From Paenibacillus sp. USDA918EY (GTDB lineage Bacteria; Bacillota; Bacilli; Paenibacillales; Paenibacillaceae): 64,000 bases of DNA. Numbering within the stretch: the stretch's first letter is position 1; every line of letters starts with the position of its first letter. Below the pieces are notes generated by a model. That model worked only from the letters and a program-made list of their open reading frames with translations, made no database searches and had not been told where the DNA came from. Shown here piece after piece: positions 35,654 through 43,428 of this stretch. The stretch spans positions 248,001-312,000 of the forward strand of contig NZ_WTWY01000006.1 of the NCBI RefSeq assembly GCF_009870825.1, given 5' to 3'. The translations under genes and the position numbers were made by a program.

Positions 35654-35681
35654 ATGGATGTACATACACGCCTTGAGTGGA

Positions 35682-35707
35682 CGCACCCTCCGAAAGGAGG
35701 CGATGCG
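35682..35707 (+). promoter_or_regulatory. Shine-Dalgarno-sequestering hairpin, copy 1
   Basis: CCTCC (35687-35691), GAAA and GGAGG (35696-35700) form a GNRA-capped hairpin that buries the ribosome binding site. An outer CGCA/TGCG pair (35682-35685 with 35704-35707) ends right at the start codon. Confidence 0.75.
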
Positions 35708-35788
35708 ATGAACATTTCGTTCGGTGAAGTGCTTACCTTCGGGATTTTCCTGTTGGCGCTGCTGACTTACATCGATAAACGAAAGTAA
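35708..35788 (+). CDS. Holin-like type I toxin peptide, copy 1
   Basis: A 26-residue peptide: MNISFGEVLTFGIFL plus a hydrophobic continuation ending TYIDKRK. It is one predicted membrane helix with a short charged Lys/Arg tail, as in the putative holin-like toxin (TxpA/BsrG-like) family of Firmicutes. The start follows AAAGGAGG by 7 nt. A longer in-frame reading begins at ATG 35654, but it coincides with the promoter -10 and is unlikely. Its stop lies inside the terminator hairpin, and an antisense RNA converges on its 3' end. Expected action is membrane depolarisation or damage when the antisense RNA is lost; that is inference from the family. Confidence 0.75.
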   Translation: MNISFGEVLTFGIFLLALLTYIDKRK

Positions 35789-35822
35789 CCCACTCATAGG
35801 TTGTCGCCAAAGTGGGTTACTT
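35783..35822. terminator. Toxin cassette terminator hairpin, copy 1
   Basis: A perfect 12-bp stem AAGTAACCCACT/AGTGGGTTACTT with a 16-nt loop overlaps the toxin stop codon. It is symmetric, so it can end both the toxin mRNA and the antisense RNA. A second hairpin (35875-35898) lies downstream on plus. Confidence 0.75.
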
Positions 35823-35902
35823 CTTCCGTCAGATCATAATCCTGGAGGGGAATCCCACTCAAGATGTTTGTACAAAGGACGGTTGGCACACCGTCCTTAT
35901 TT
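35783..35902 (-). ncRNA. Predicted antisense antitoxin RNA, copy 1
   Basis: From the promoter at 35909-35937 a minus-strand RNA would start near 35902, form a GGACGG/CCGTCC stem-loop at once (35875-35898), and run into the toxin mRNA terminator hairpin. It would be complementary to the 3' end of the toxin mRNA. The length (about 120 nt) and 3' end are predictions. Confidence 0.6.
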
Positions 35903-35908
35903 ATTGTT

Positions 35909-35937
35909 ATCTTAGCATGTGGAGAAAAATACCTCAA
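35909..35937 (-). promoter_or_regulatory. Antitoxin RNA promoter, copy 1
   Basis: On the minus strand TTGAGG, exactly 17 nt, then TAAGAT preceded by TGC (extended -10). The same elements and spacing are kept in copy 2. Confidence 0.75.
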
Positions 35938-36014
35938 GCCGCTTCTTAGGTTCGGTTCGCGGCGCACATGATGAATGGTACGAAAAAAACACCACCGAAC
36001 GTCAGTTCCTATGG

Positions 36015-36020
36015 TATAAT
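36015..36020 (+). promoter_or_regulatory. Toxin promoter, copy 2 (extended -10)
   Basis: TGG followed by TATAAT as in copy 1; the sequence upstream of the -10 differs between copies, which supports reliance on the extended -10. Confidence 0.75.
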
Positions 36021-36053
36021 ATGGTTGTACATACACACCTTGAGTGGACGCAC

Positions 36054-36067
36054 CCTCCGGAAGGAGG
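36054..36067 (+). promoter_or_regulatory. Shine-Dalgarno-sequestering hairpin, copy 2
   Basis: CCTCC, GGAA and GGAGG. The loop changed from GAAA to GGAA, so it stays a GNRA tetraloop, and the stem is unchanged. Confidence 0.75.
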
Positions 36068-36074
36068 TGATGCG

Positions 36075-36155
36075 ATGAACATTTCGTTCGGTGAAGTGCT
36101 TACCTTCGGGTTATTCCTGTTGGCTTTGCTGACTTACATCGATAAACGAAAGTAA
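36075..36155 (+). CDS. Holin-like type I toxin peptide, copy 2
   Basis: A 26-residue peptide identical to copy 1 except Ile13 to Leu. It has the same ribosome binding site, start context and stop inside the terminator stem. It lies 367 bp downstream of copy 1 and is oriented the same way. Both copies look intact, with conserved regulatory parts, so both are probably functional. The family name is as for copy 1; toxicity is not shown by sequence. Confidence 0.75.
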   Translation: MNISFGEVLTFGLFLLALLTYIDKRK

Positions 36156-36188
36156 CCCACTCATAGGTCGTTGCCAAAGTGGGTTACT
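36151..36188. terminator. Toxin cassette terminator hairpin, copy 2
   Basis: An 11-bp stem AGTAACCCACT/AGTGGGTTACT with a 16-nt loop, again overlapping the stop codon. A GGACGGT/ACCGTCC hairpin (36245-36264) lies downstream. Confidence 0.75.
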
Positions 36189-36270
36189 ATTTCCGGGTTA
36201 TACATCATCCTGGAGGGAAATCCCGCTCAAGATGTTTGTACTGAGGACGGTCGGCATACCGTCCTTGTTT
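36151..36270 (-). ncRNA. Predicted antisense antitoxin RNA, copy 2
   Basis: Same layout as copy 1: predicted start near 36270, 5' stem-loop, overlap with the toxin mRNA 3' end. Boundaries are inferred from the promoter and hairpins. The sequence between the hairpins differs from copy 1 at several positions, so each RNA may favour its own target. Confidence 0.6.
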
Positions 36271-36276
36271 ATTGTT

Positions 36277-36305
36277 ATCTTAACATGTGGATAAAAATAC
36301 CTCAA
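36277..36305 (-). promoter_or_regulatory. Antitoxin RNA promoter, copy 2
   Basis: On the minus strand TTGAGG, 17 nt, TAAGAT with TGT before the hexamer. The 109 bp from here to 36414 hold only a TAAGCGCT/AGCGCTTA inverted repeat (about 36344-36382) beyond the end of the VWA operon. Confidence 0.75.
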
Positions 36306-36414
36306 GTCAACTTTTGTCCGATTGGACGTCGCCTTAACTGGGTATAAGCGCTGCCGGCTTTCAGTTGGGCAAGAGCGCTTACGCCCTTAGCTTTGCCTTT
36401 TTGGCGGCGCTTAG

Positions 36415-39333
36415 CTAACGCGGATTGCGTTTGCGCGCGGCCAGCAGGCGGTCCATCGCTGCGGACCGCTCATCCTGCGGCGGCTTCGGTTCGGCCGCCG
36501 CCGGTTTGCCCGGCCCCGCCGCAGGCGGCCGGGCCGCTTTCCGCCCGCGCGCGCCGGCATGGCTCTGCGCCGCGGGGCGGGCTTCCGAAGCCGGACGCTC
36601 CGCTCCGGCTTCGGGTTTCCCGGCGCGTGCCTGCGGCTGCGCCGGTTCGGGCGGCGGCGCGGCGGAGCCGCCGCCGTAAAAGGCCGCCGCGCGCTGCTTA
36701 CGCGCGGCAAGCCTGCCTAGGCCGGCGTCCGGGGCCTCCGCCCCGCCGGCCGGCTGCGGCCGCCTGCGCAGCGCGGCGGCCAAGAGTGCGCCGAGCCGGC
36801 CCCATGGGAGGGCCAGGCGGCGCACGGCGATGTCGGCGACCCATAGAATCAGGGCCGCCGCAAGCAGCGCATGGCCGAGGTCATGCAGCTGCCGGCTCGG
36901 GCGAGGAGCAGCGGCAAACAGCTCCTCCGGCCGATCCCAGGACAGCACGCGCCCGCCGGTCATTTCGGCGAGACGCTTCAGCTCCTGGTCCGCGTCGCCT
37001 GTTTCGATCCGGTATTCGGGAGAATACGGAACGATCAGGCCGGTCGGCATGGCGACGCTTTTTCCGCCGCCGTCTTCCAGCGTCAGCAGGAAGGAGCCCG
37101 GCTGATCCACCGTCATTTCCCCGCTGTAGGTTCCCGGCGATTCCTGAACCAGATCGGTTTTCACCGGCTGAAGCTGGTCGCCCGTCACCATCGCCTGCAG
37201 CTGCTCCGGTCCGGTTCCGGCCACGGCGCTGACTTCAAAGCGGACCTTGTTGCCCTCCACTTGGGTCTTCACATCATATGGCGAAGCGGAAAACTGCGGG
37301 AAGGTCCATTTCACCATTTGCGTCAGCACGTTGGAAAAGGCGGGCCACGCCACCCAATCCTTCGACCATTTCCCCATCATGTCGCTTGTCCAGGCAACCG
37401 TGCGGCCCGAGCCGTATTGCCAGCGGGCAAGCAGCGGGTCCGGTTCGGGGCTTGCAAGCACGGTCTGCGCCGAAGGCTTGGGCGTCGTCGCCACGTAGCC
37501 GTAAATTTGCGGTACTCCGCCCTCGAAGAGCTTTCTCCAGTCGCCCGGCTCCTGCATGGCCGGCACAAAAGGCTTGTCCACGATGTACGATTTCGAGATC
37601 ATGGCCGCTTCGCGGCTGAAAATCGCCGGAATCGTCGTTTCGTCCTGCGCCATGTAAAAACGTCCCTTAGCCCCTTCCGCAAGCGTCTGAAGCAGATTCA
37701 CGTCCGCGTCGCCGCCGACGGCTACCGTGGACATCGTAATTTTGGCGTCGTTCATTTGATCCAGCAAAGGCCCGTATCCGCCGTTTCCGGCGGACTGCCC
37801 GTCCGTCATCAGGATGATATGCTTGCGCTGGGCCTGGATCTTCAGCATTTCCTCCACGGCAGAGGCGGCGGCGGGGTAAATATCCGTTCCCCCGTCGCTT
37901 TGGATCGATTGGATTTCATCGATCACTTCCTGCTTTTTATTATCGAGCCGCATCGGGGGAACGACCCACCAATTATTGGTGTCGAAAGCCAACACGCCTA
38001 CGGTGTCTTTGGACCGTAACATTTCCACGGTGCGGATCGCGGCTTCCTTGGCCATCTCCATTTTGTCGCCGGACATGCTGCCCGAGCGGTCGATGACGAG
38101 GATCAGCCCCAGCGACGGGATCTGCCTTTTCCCTTCCAGCTCCATCGAAACGGGCAAAGCCCGTTCGATCGGCGTTTTGAAATAACCGCCCATGCCGAAG
38201 GATTCCTCGCCGCCGACCATCATAAAGCCAATGCCGTAGCTTTTTACCGCTTGCTCGATCATCTCCATCCGGCGTTCCCCGACCTGGTCTCCGGATACGT
38301 TGTTGAACACGATCGAATCGTACGCGGCATATTTCGCCAGCTCGCTAGGGAGCAGCGCAGGACTCGGCATGATTTCATACTGCACAAGCCCCGATGACAG
38401 GGCGGCGGCAATATTCCCCGAGGTCCCCTTTTTCCCTTCGACGATGAGCACCTTCGGCGGGCCGTCCACGCGGGTAAACGCATAACCGGCATTGTTCGCC
38501 GACTGGCTGTCGCCGTTCATGAAAATTTCCGCCCGGTACCGGTGCAGTCCGGTCTTTTTCGCGAGCGCTTTGACGGCAAACCGGTTTTCGCCTGCGGCGA
38601 TGTCGACCGTTTCCCTTCCGATTTCCCGGCTGTCTTCATAAAGCCTCAGTTCACCGCGACCTTTGTAGGTGCTCCGCACGAGCACTTCGATCGAAAAAGA
38701 TTCGGCTTGATACAGCTTATGGGGCACGATTACTTCTTCGACCGATACATCCTTGATTTGCCTGGAAGGCGAAGGCAAAACGTCGACGGGAATCCCCCGG
38801 TCCTTCAACATCCTTCCGGCAGCCAGCATGCTGCCGACGTTTTCCTTGCCGTCGCTGATCAGCACGATCCTGGAATCGGAACGGCCGTCCAGCAGGTTCC
38901 CGGCCAGCATAAGGCCGGATTCCAGATTGGTGAAATCCGGGTTTCCGGCGGCGTTGAGCCGGAAAGGATCCGGCAGCCGGTTCAGCAGCTTCTGCTCATA
39001 GGATGCCTGCAACGACGAAGATACGACGCCGACGGCGTCTTTTTCTTTTTTTGCTCCCGCCGATTTCTGCATCCAGTCTTCCGCCTGGCCGGCTTCCGGC
39101 ATGCTTGCGGACCGGTCCACGACGTACACGACCTTTTTTTGTTCAAGAACCGTATAAGACTGCAAGCCGGAGAGCGCCAGCACCAGCAGCAGAAGAATGA
39201 CGGAGCGGAACGTCACGGCTCCGGTTTTTCGCGCCCCCGACAGCCGGAAGTCCGATTTGTAGGCGTACAGCATAAACGCCGCGAGCGGAATAAGCAGAAG
39301 CAGCAGCCAAGGATGGTTAAATTGAACGCCCAC
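36415..39333 (-). CDS. Membrane protein with two VWA-type regions and a glutamine-amidotransferase-like region
   Basis: A 972-residue protein, last gene of the MoxR/VWA operon. Two N-terminal helices (about 8-25 and 42-58) are followed by a VWA-like motif DRSAS (73-77). A central region (about 293-390) has GGEESFGMGGY as in amidotransferase-like VWA proteins, then a full VWA domain with the MIDAS motif DRSGSM (415-420), DTVGVLAFDT and LMTDGQSAG. One more helix lies near residue 830, so the two VWA regions are probably extracytoplasmic. The last 120 or so residues are a Pro/Ala/Arg-rich low-complexity tail coded by very GC-rich DNA. It overlaps the preceding gene by 17 bp. Function unknown; VWA proteins usually bind partners through metal. 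Confidence 0.78.
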   Translation of the reverse strand: MGVQFNHPWLLLLLIPLAAFMLYAYKSDFRLSGARKTGAVTFRSVILLLLVLALSGLQSYTVLEQKKVVYVVDRSASMPEAGQAEDWMQKSAGAKKEKDAVGVVSSSLQASYEQKLLNRLPDPFRLNAAGNPDFTNLESGLMLAGNLLDGRSDSRIVLISDGKENVGSMLAAGRMLKDRGIPVDVLPSPSRQIKDVSVEEVIVPHKLYQAESFSIEVLVRSTYKGRGELRLYEDSREIGRETVDIAAGENRFAVKALAKKTGLHRYRAEIFMNGDSQSANNAGYAFTRVDGPPKVLIVEGKKGTSGNIAAALSSGLVQYEIMPSPALLPSELAKYAAYDSIVFNNVSGDQVGERRMEMIEQAVKSYGIGFMMVGGEESFGMGGYFKTPIERALPVSMELEGKRQIPSLGLILVIDRSGSMSGDKMEMAKEAAIRTVEMLRSKDTVGVLAFDTNNWWVVPPMRLDNKKQEVIDEIQSIQSDGGTDIYPAAASAVEEMLKIQAQRKHIILMTDGQSAGNGGYGPLLDQMNDAKITMSTVAVGGDADVNLLQTLAEGAKGRFYMAQDETTIPAIFSREAAMISKSYIVDKPFVPAMQEPGDWRKLFEGGVPQIYGYVATTPKPSAQTVLASPEPDPLLARWQYGSGRTVAWTSDMMGKWSKDWVAWPAFSNVLTQMVKWTFPQFSASPYDVKTQVEGNKVRFEVSAVAGTGPEQLQAMVTGDQLQPVKTDLVQESPGTYSGEMTVDQPGSFLLTLEDGGGKSVAMPTGLIVPYSPEYRIETGDADQELKRLAEMTGGRVLSWDRPEELFAAAPRPSRQLHDLGHALLAAALILWVADIAVRRLALPWGRLGALLAAALRRRPQPAGGAEAPDAGLGRLAARKQRAAAFYGGGSAAPPPEPAQPQARAGKPEAGAERPASEARPAAQSHAGARGRKAARPPAAGPGKPAAAEPKPPQDERSAAMDRLLAARKRNPR

Positions 39334-41293
39334 GCTGGTACACCCCCCATTCCACGAGAATGATGAGCAGGGCCAGGCACGAAAGCAGCGTCATGAGCGG
39401 CAGCTGGCGCCGCTCCCCGCCGTTGTTGGCGGCTGCCGCTTCAACCGCCCTGCTTGCGGCCGTGCCGTTTTCGTCCGCGGCCTGGCCGATGGCGGCAAGC
39501 TTCGCATTCGGTTCGCCCCGCTTCGCTTCAAAAGGATCCGCCGAAGATTCGGCGAAATACCCGGTCGTTTGCCCTTCCCGGTTCTGCTGCTCGAATACGT
39601 ACAACCCGGGAACCGTAGGCATTTGCTGCAGCGCGTTGATTCCTTTTTCGCCGGTTTCGGCCTTGATTTCCGGAACCTTCAGCTTTTGGGCTAAGCCGTC
39701 TTTGGCAATCCATCGGGCTGAAACGGTATCGGCAGCGATCGGGATTTCCACCCTTGTCCCCGCCGTGTGGCGTCCCAGATTTTTGCCGCCGCCCCCCGTC
39801 AGCCAGGATACCGCCTCATGAACCACGATCGGGAATTCGGCCGACAGCGGAAAATCCGTGTCCTCCAAATCGAACAAAAACGATAAGCGCGGCTGCCCGT
39901 TGGCGGTTCCCGCGATAACCGCGGGATGGCCGTCGATGCTGACGATCGGGGTCGCCCAATCCGGGAGCGGACGGTTTAAGAGGCTGCCGATATACACCCC
40001 GTTATAGCTCGCGTACCGGTTTACCGGATGATTTTCAAGCTTCGGCTGGCCGCCGCTTACGTCCATTTTGCCGTCACTGCCTCCAACCGTCCACACCGGC
40101 GTGCGGTCGATCAGTTTCTGCCAGTCTCCCTGGGCCGCAAAAGAAGGCGTCTGCCCGTCAATGACGATCAGGTCAGGCGCGTTTTCGGGAACGGCTGCGG
40201 CGGCCGTGCCGGGTTCACCGGAACCGGATGCCTCGCCTTCTTTCCCGGTCAACGTCATTTTGACCACTTCGGCGCCCGTCAACTGCAGGGCTTTTTCCAG
40301 AAACAGGTTCCCCCGGGTCAACAGCAAAATCCGCGGCGATTCGTTTCGCTGCAAAAACGCGTACGCTTCATTGTCGGCGGCGTAATCGTCCTGGCCCTCA
40401 AGCTCGGCCCGATATACCTCCGCATCCGGAACATTCCGGAACGTAAGCGTAACGGTTTCTCCCGGTTTCATTCGGGCGGTTTCCGTTTGCAGCAGCTTGC
40501 CGTCGCCGTACATATTGACGTTCGCCTCTTTCGCGGCGCCGCCGCTGTTGTTCACCACGGCCACCGCCGTCCTCCCGTCCGCTCCGTCTTTGACGCCGAA
40601 TTGCTGCAGCGCAAGGTTCGAGCCTGTATGTGCGTCCGTTTTCATGACCTTCACCGGAACGCGAAACGGAATCGAATCCGGATTGCCTCTCCACTGCCCG
40701 TCGGTGAACACGACGACCTCGGCGTCCGTCTCGTCACGGGTCAAAGCCGAAGCAAGGGACAGCGTTTCGTCGTAGGCGGCCCTGCCGTAATAGACCTGGA
40801 GCGAATCGACGGCTTCCAGGGCGCGGCTGCGATCTTTTTCCCGGGAAATAACCACGTTCGGCTCCGCATTCATGCTAAGCAGCGTAATATCGCTGTCCTT
40901 TGCTTCCTGCCGCAAATAATCCTTTATCATTCGCTTCATCTGCCCGAGACTTTCCTCGGCGGTTTCTCCGTGTCCAATGCTTAGGGTTGCGCCCATGCTT
41001 CCCGACGTATCCGCAACCAGCACGACATGCCCTTTCCCGCCGTCCGGCGCCCACCAGTAAGGTTTCATCAGCGCAAAAACAAGCACGGCCGCGACAAGCA
41101 GCTGAAGCCAAAGAAGGAGCCTGTTTTGCAGCTTTTGCCAAGGCCGGTTGGCCTCCAGGTTCTTCATGACCCGCTGCCACAACAGATGGCTTGGCACTTT
41201 GGTGTCGATAAACTTGCGTTTCAGCAAATACATCGCCAAAATCGCCGGTATACTCAGACCGAACCAAAGGCCAAGCCATGAACCGATCCCCAC
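39317..41293 (-). CDS. BatA-like VWA domain membrane protein
   Basis: A 658-residue protein. The N-terminus has a BatA-type start with two helices (about 7-24 and 60-80) around WQRVMKNLEANRPWQKLQNR. A VWA domain with MIDAS DTSGSM (95-100) and VVVFTDGQW follows. A C-terminal helix LPLMTLLSCLALLIILVEWG anchors the other end, leaving a large central part outside the membrane. The start is GTG with GGAGGAGG upstream. It lies between the DUF58 gene and the larger VWA gene; similar pairs follow moxR in Bat-type operons. Confidence 0.78.
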   Translation of the reverse strand: MGIGSWLGLWFGLSIPAILAMYLLKRKFIDTKVPSHLLWQRVMKNLEANRPWQKLQNRLLLWLQLLVAAVLVFALMKPYWWAPDGGKGHVVLVADTSGSMGATLSIGHGETAEESLGQMKRMIKDYLRQEAKDSDITLLSMNAEPNVVISREKDRSRALEAVDSLQVYYGRAAYDETLSLASALTRDETDAEVVVFTDGQWRGNPDSIPFRVPVKVMKTDAHTGSNLALQQFGVKDGADGRTAVAVVNNSGGAAKEANVNMYGDGKLLQTETARMKPGETVTLTFRNVPDAEVYRAELEGQDDYAADNEAYAFLQRNESPRILLLTRGNLFLEKALQLTGAEVVKMTLTGKEGEASGSGEPGTAAAAVPENAPDLIVIDGQTPSFAAQGDWQKLIDRTPVWTVGGSDGKMDVSGGQPKLENHPVNRYASYNGVYIGSLLNRPLPDWATPIVSIDGHPAVIAGTANGQPRLSFLFDLEDTDFPLSAEFPIVVHEAVSWLTGGGGKNLGRHTAGTRVEIPIAADTVSARWIAKDGLAQKLKVPEIKAETGEKGINALQQMPTVPGLYVFEQQNREGQTTGYFAESSADPFEAKRGEPNAKLAAIGQAADENGTAASRAVEAAAANNGGERRQLPLMTLLSCLALLIILVEWGVYQRGRSI

Positions 41294-41329
41294 TCGGATT
41301 CCTCCTCCCCCATTATGATTTAAGGCCGG

Positions 41330-42261
41330 TTATGCCTGTACCAAACCCGAGCCCGCAAATACGCCGAACACCGCTTCCTGCAGCGTCATGCCGCTGGAAA
41401 CCGCCGCATAGGAAATGCCGCGCTCCGAGGCGATTTTATGAAGCTCGTTCCGGTACAGCTCCAGCTCCTCACGGTAACGTTCAAGCACGCGGCCGGTGAT
41501 CGCAACCTCCTTGCCGGTGTTCAGCTCGCTGTCCACAAGCCGCAAATCGCCGCTAAGCTCCGGATCGATTTCCTCCGGCGAAAGCACGTGCACCAAAACA
41601 ACTTCCTGACCGGCGCTAGCCAGGCGGGAAAGCGCGTTTCCGGCCTGTTCGGCGCCTTCGGCAAGCCAAAAGTCGGAAAAAATCCAGGTCATTCCTTTCA
41701 GCCGCGGCATCGCCCCGGGTTGAGCGAGCGCAGCCGCAAGGCTGCCTTCCCCGCCCGAAGGCATGTCCTGTAAAAATTGAAACATCCGCAAGGCCGCTCC
41801 TTTTCCCCGCAAAATGGGCAAACGGCCGTCCAGCCCGTCGCTGTAGCAGCTGACCGCCACCCGCTCGTATGAACAAAGCGCAATGTAACCGATGCTGGCT
41901 GCAAGCCGTTTCGCAAAAAGCAGCTTGTTTTCTCCCGCCTTGCGGCTCGGATTCCCGTCCGATCCGAACGCGCCGCCAAAGTCCATCGAAGCCGAACAAT
42001 CCACGTAAAGGCTCACCATCAGCTCCTGTTCGTCCATAAACTGCCGCACAAACGGTTTTCCGGTCCGGGAATAGACGCCCCAGTCAAAACGGCGGATGTC
42101 GTCGCCGGGCGTATAAGAACGGTAATCGGCAAATTCCAGGGAAGAACCAAGCCGGCTGGAACGCCGTTTGCCTTGAAGCGTGCCCGCCACTCTCCTGCCG
42201 GAACCGAGCGTAAGCCTTTCAAGGCGCGCCATCCAGTCCGAAGGCAGCAGATGGGTGCCGG

Positions 42262-42265
<4 letters not shown>
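41330..42265 (-). CDS. DUF58 domain protein
   Basis: A 311-residue soluble protein of the DUF58 family that usually accompanies MoxR ATPases. It has the conserved EFADYRSYTPGDDIRRFDWGVY, LYVDCSASM (a VWA-like metal site, about 87-94) and LLFAKRLAASIGYIAL. The start overlaps the moxR stop as ATGA, indicating coupled expression with moxR. Confidence 0.88.
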
Positions 42266-43251
<986 letters not shown>

Positions 43252-43301
43252 TCTTCATGCTCCTTCCCGTTGTTCCCTTCTCGGACCAACATGGTCATGC
43301 C

Positions 43302-43339
43302 GCGGATGGCCGCTTTTAACGCTTTCAGGCGGCATCCGC
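43302..43339. other. Hairpin ahead of moxR
   Basis: The arms GCGGATG/CATCCGC with an inner CCGC/GCGG pairing and a one-base bulge lie about 50 bp before moxR. There is no T-run on the minus strand, so it may be an RNA processing or attenuation element that sets the ratio of the two halves of the operon. Confidence 0.4.
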
Positions 43340-43428
43340 ATGTTTGAACGCGGCAAAAGGCTTGCCTTACCGCTGCATCGCTTGATCGAAATATTCCGGA
43401 CAATAGCCTATAGCTATATGAACTAGCG

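Larger units (their letters stand above)
35641..36305 (+). repeat. Tandem duplication of a toxin-antitoxin cassette
   Basis: Two copies of about 300 bp (35641-35937 and 36008-36305) are offset by 367 bp. Both carry, in order, GTATAATATGG, CTTGAGTGGACGCACCCTCC, the 26-codon gene, the AGTAACCCACT hairpin, the GGACGG/CCGTCC hairpin and a minus-strand promoter. The ends fall near the two outward promoter motifs. The sequence between them (35938-36007) is not repeated. Confidence 0.92.

Noticed and set aside
35641..36305. Prophage remnant, because the peptides resemble holin-like proteins
   Set aside because: No other phage gene, integrase or attachment site nearby; the antisense promoters and hairpins fit a chromosomal type I toxin-antitoxin module.
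35641..36305. CRISPR-like direct repeats
   Set aside because: Only two long units with coding content and no short repeat-spacer pattern; no cas gene in the window.
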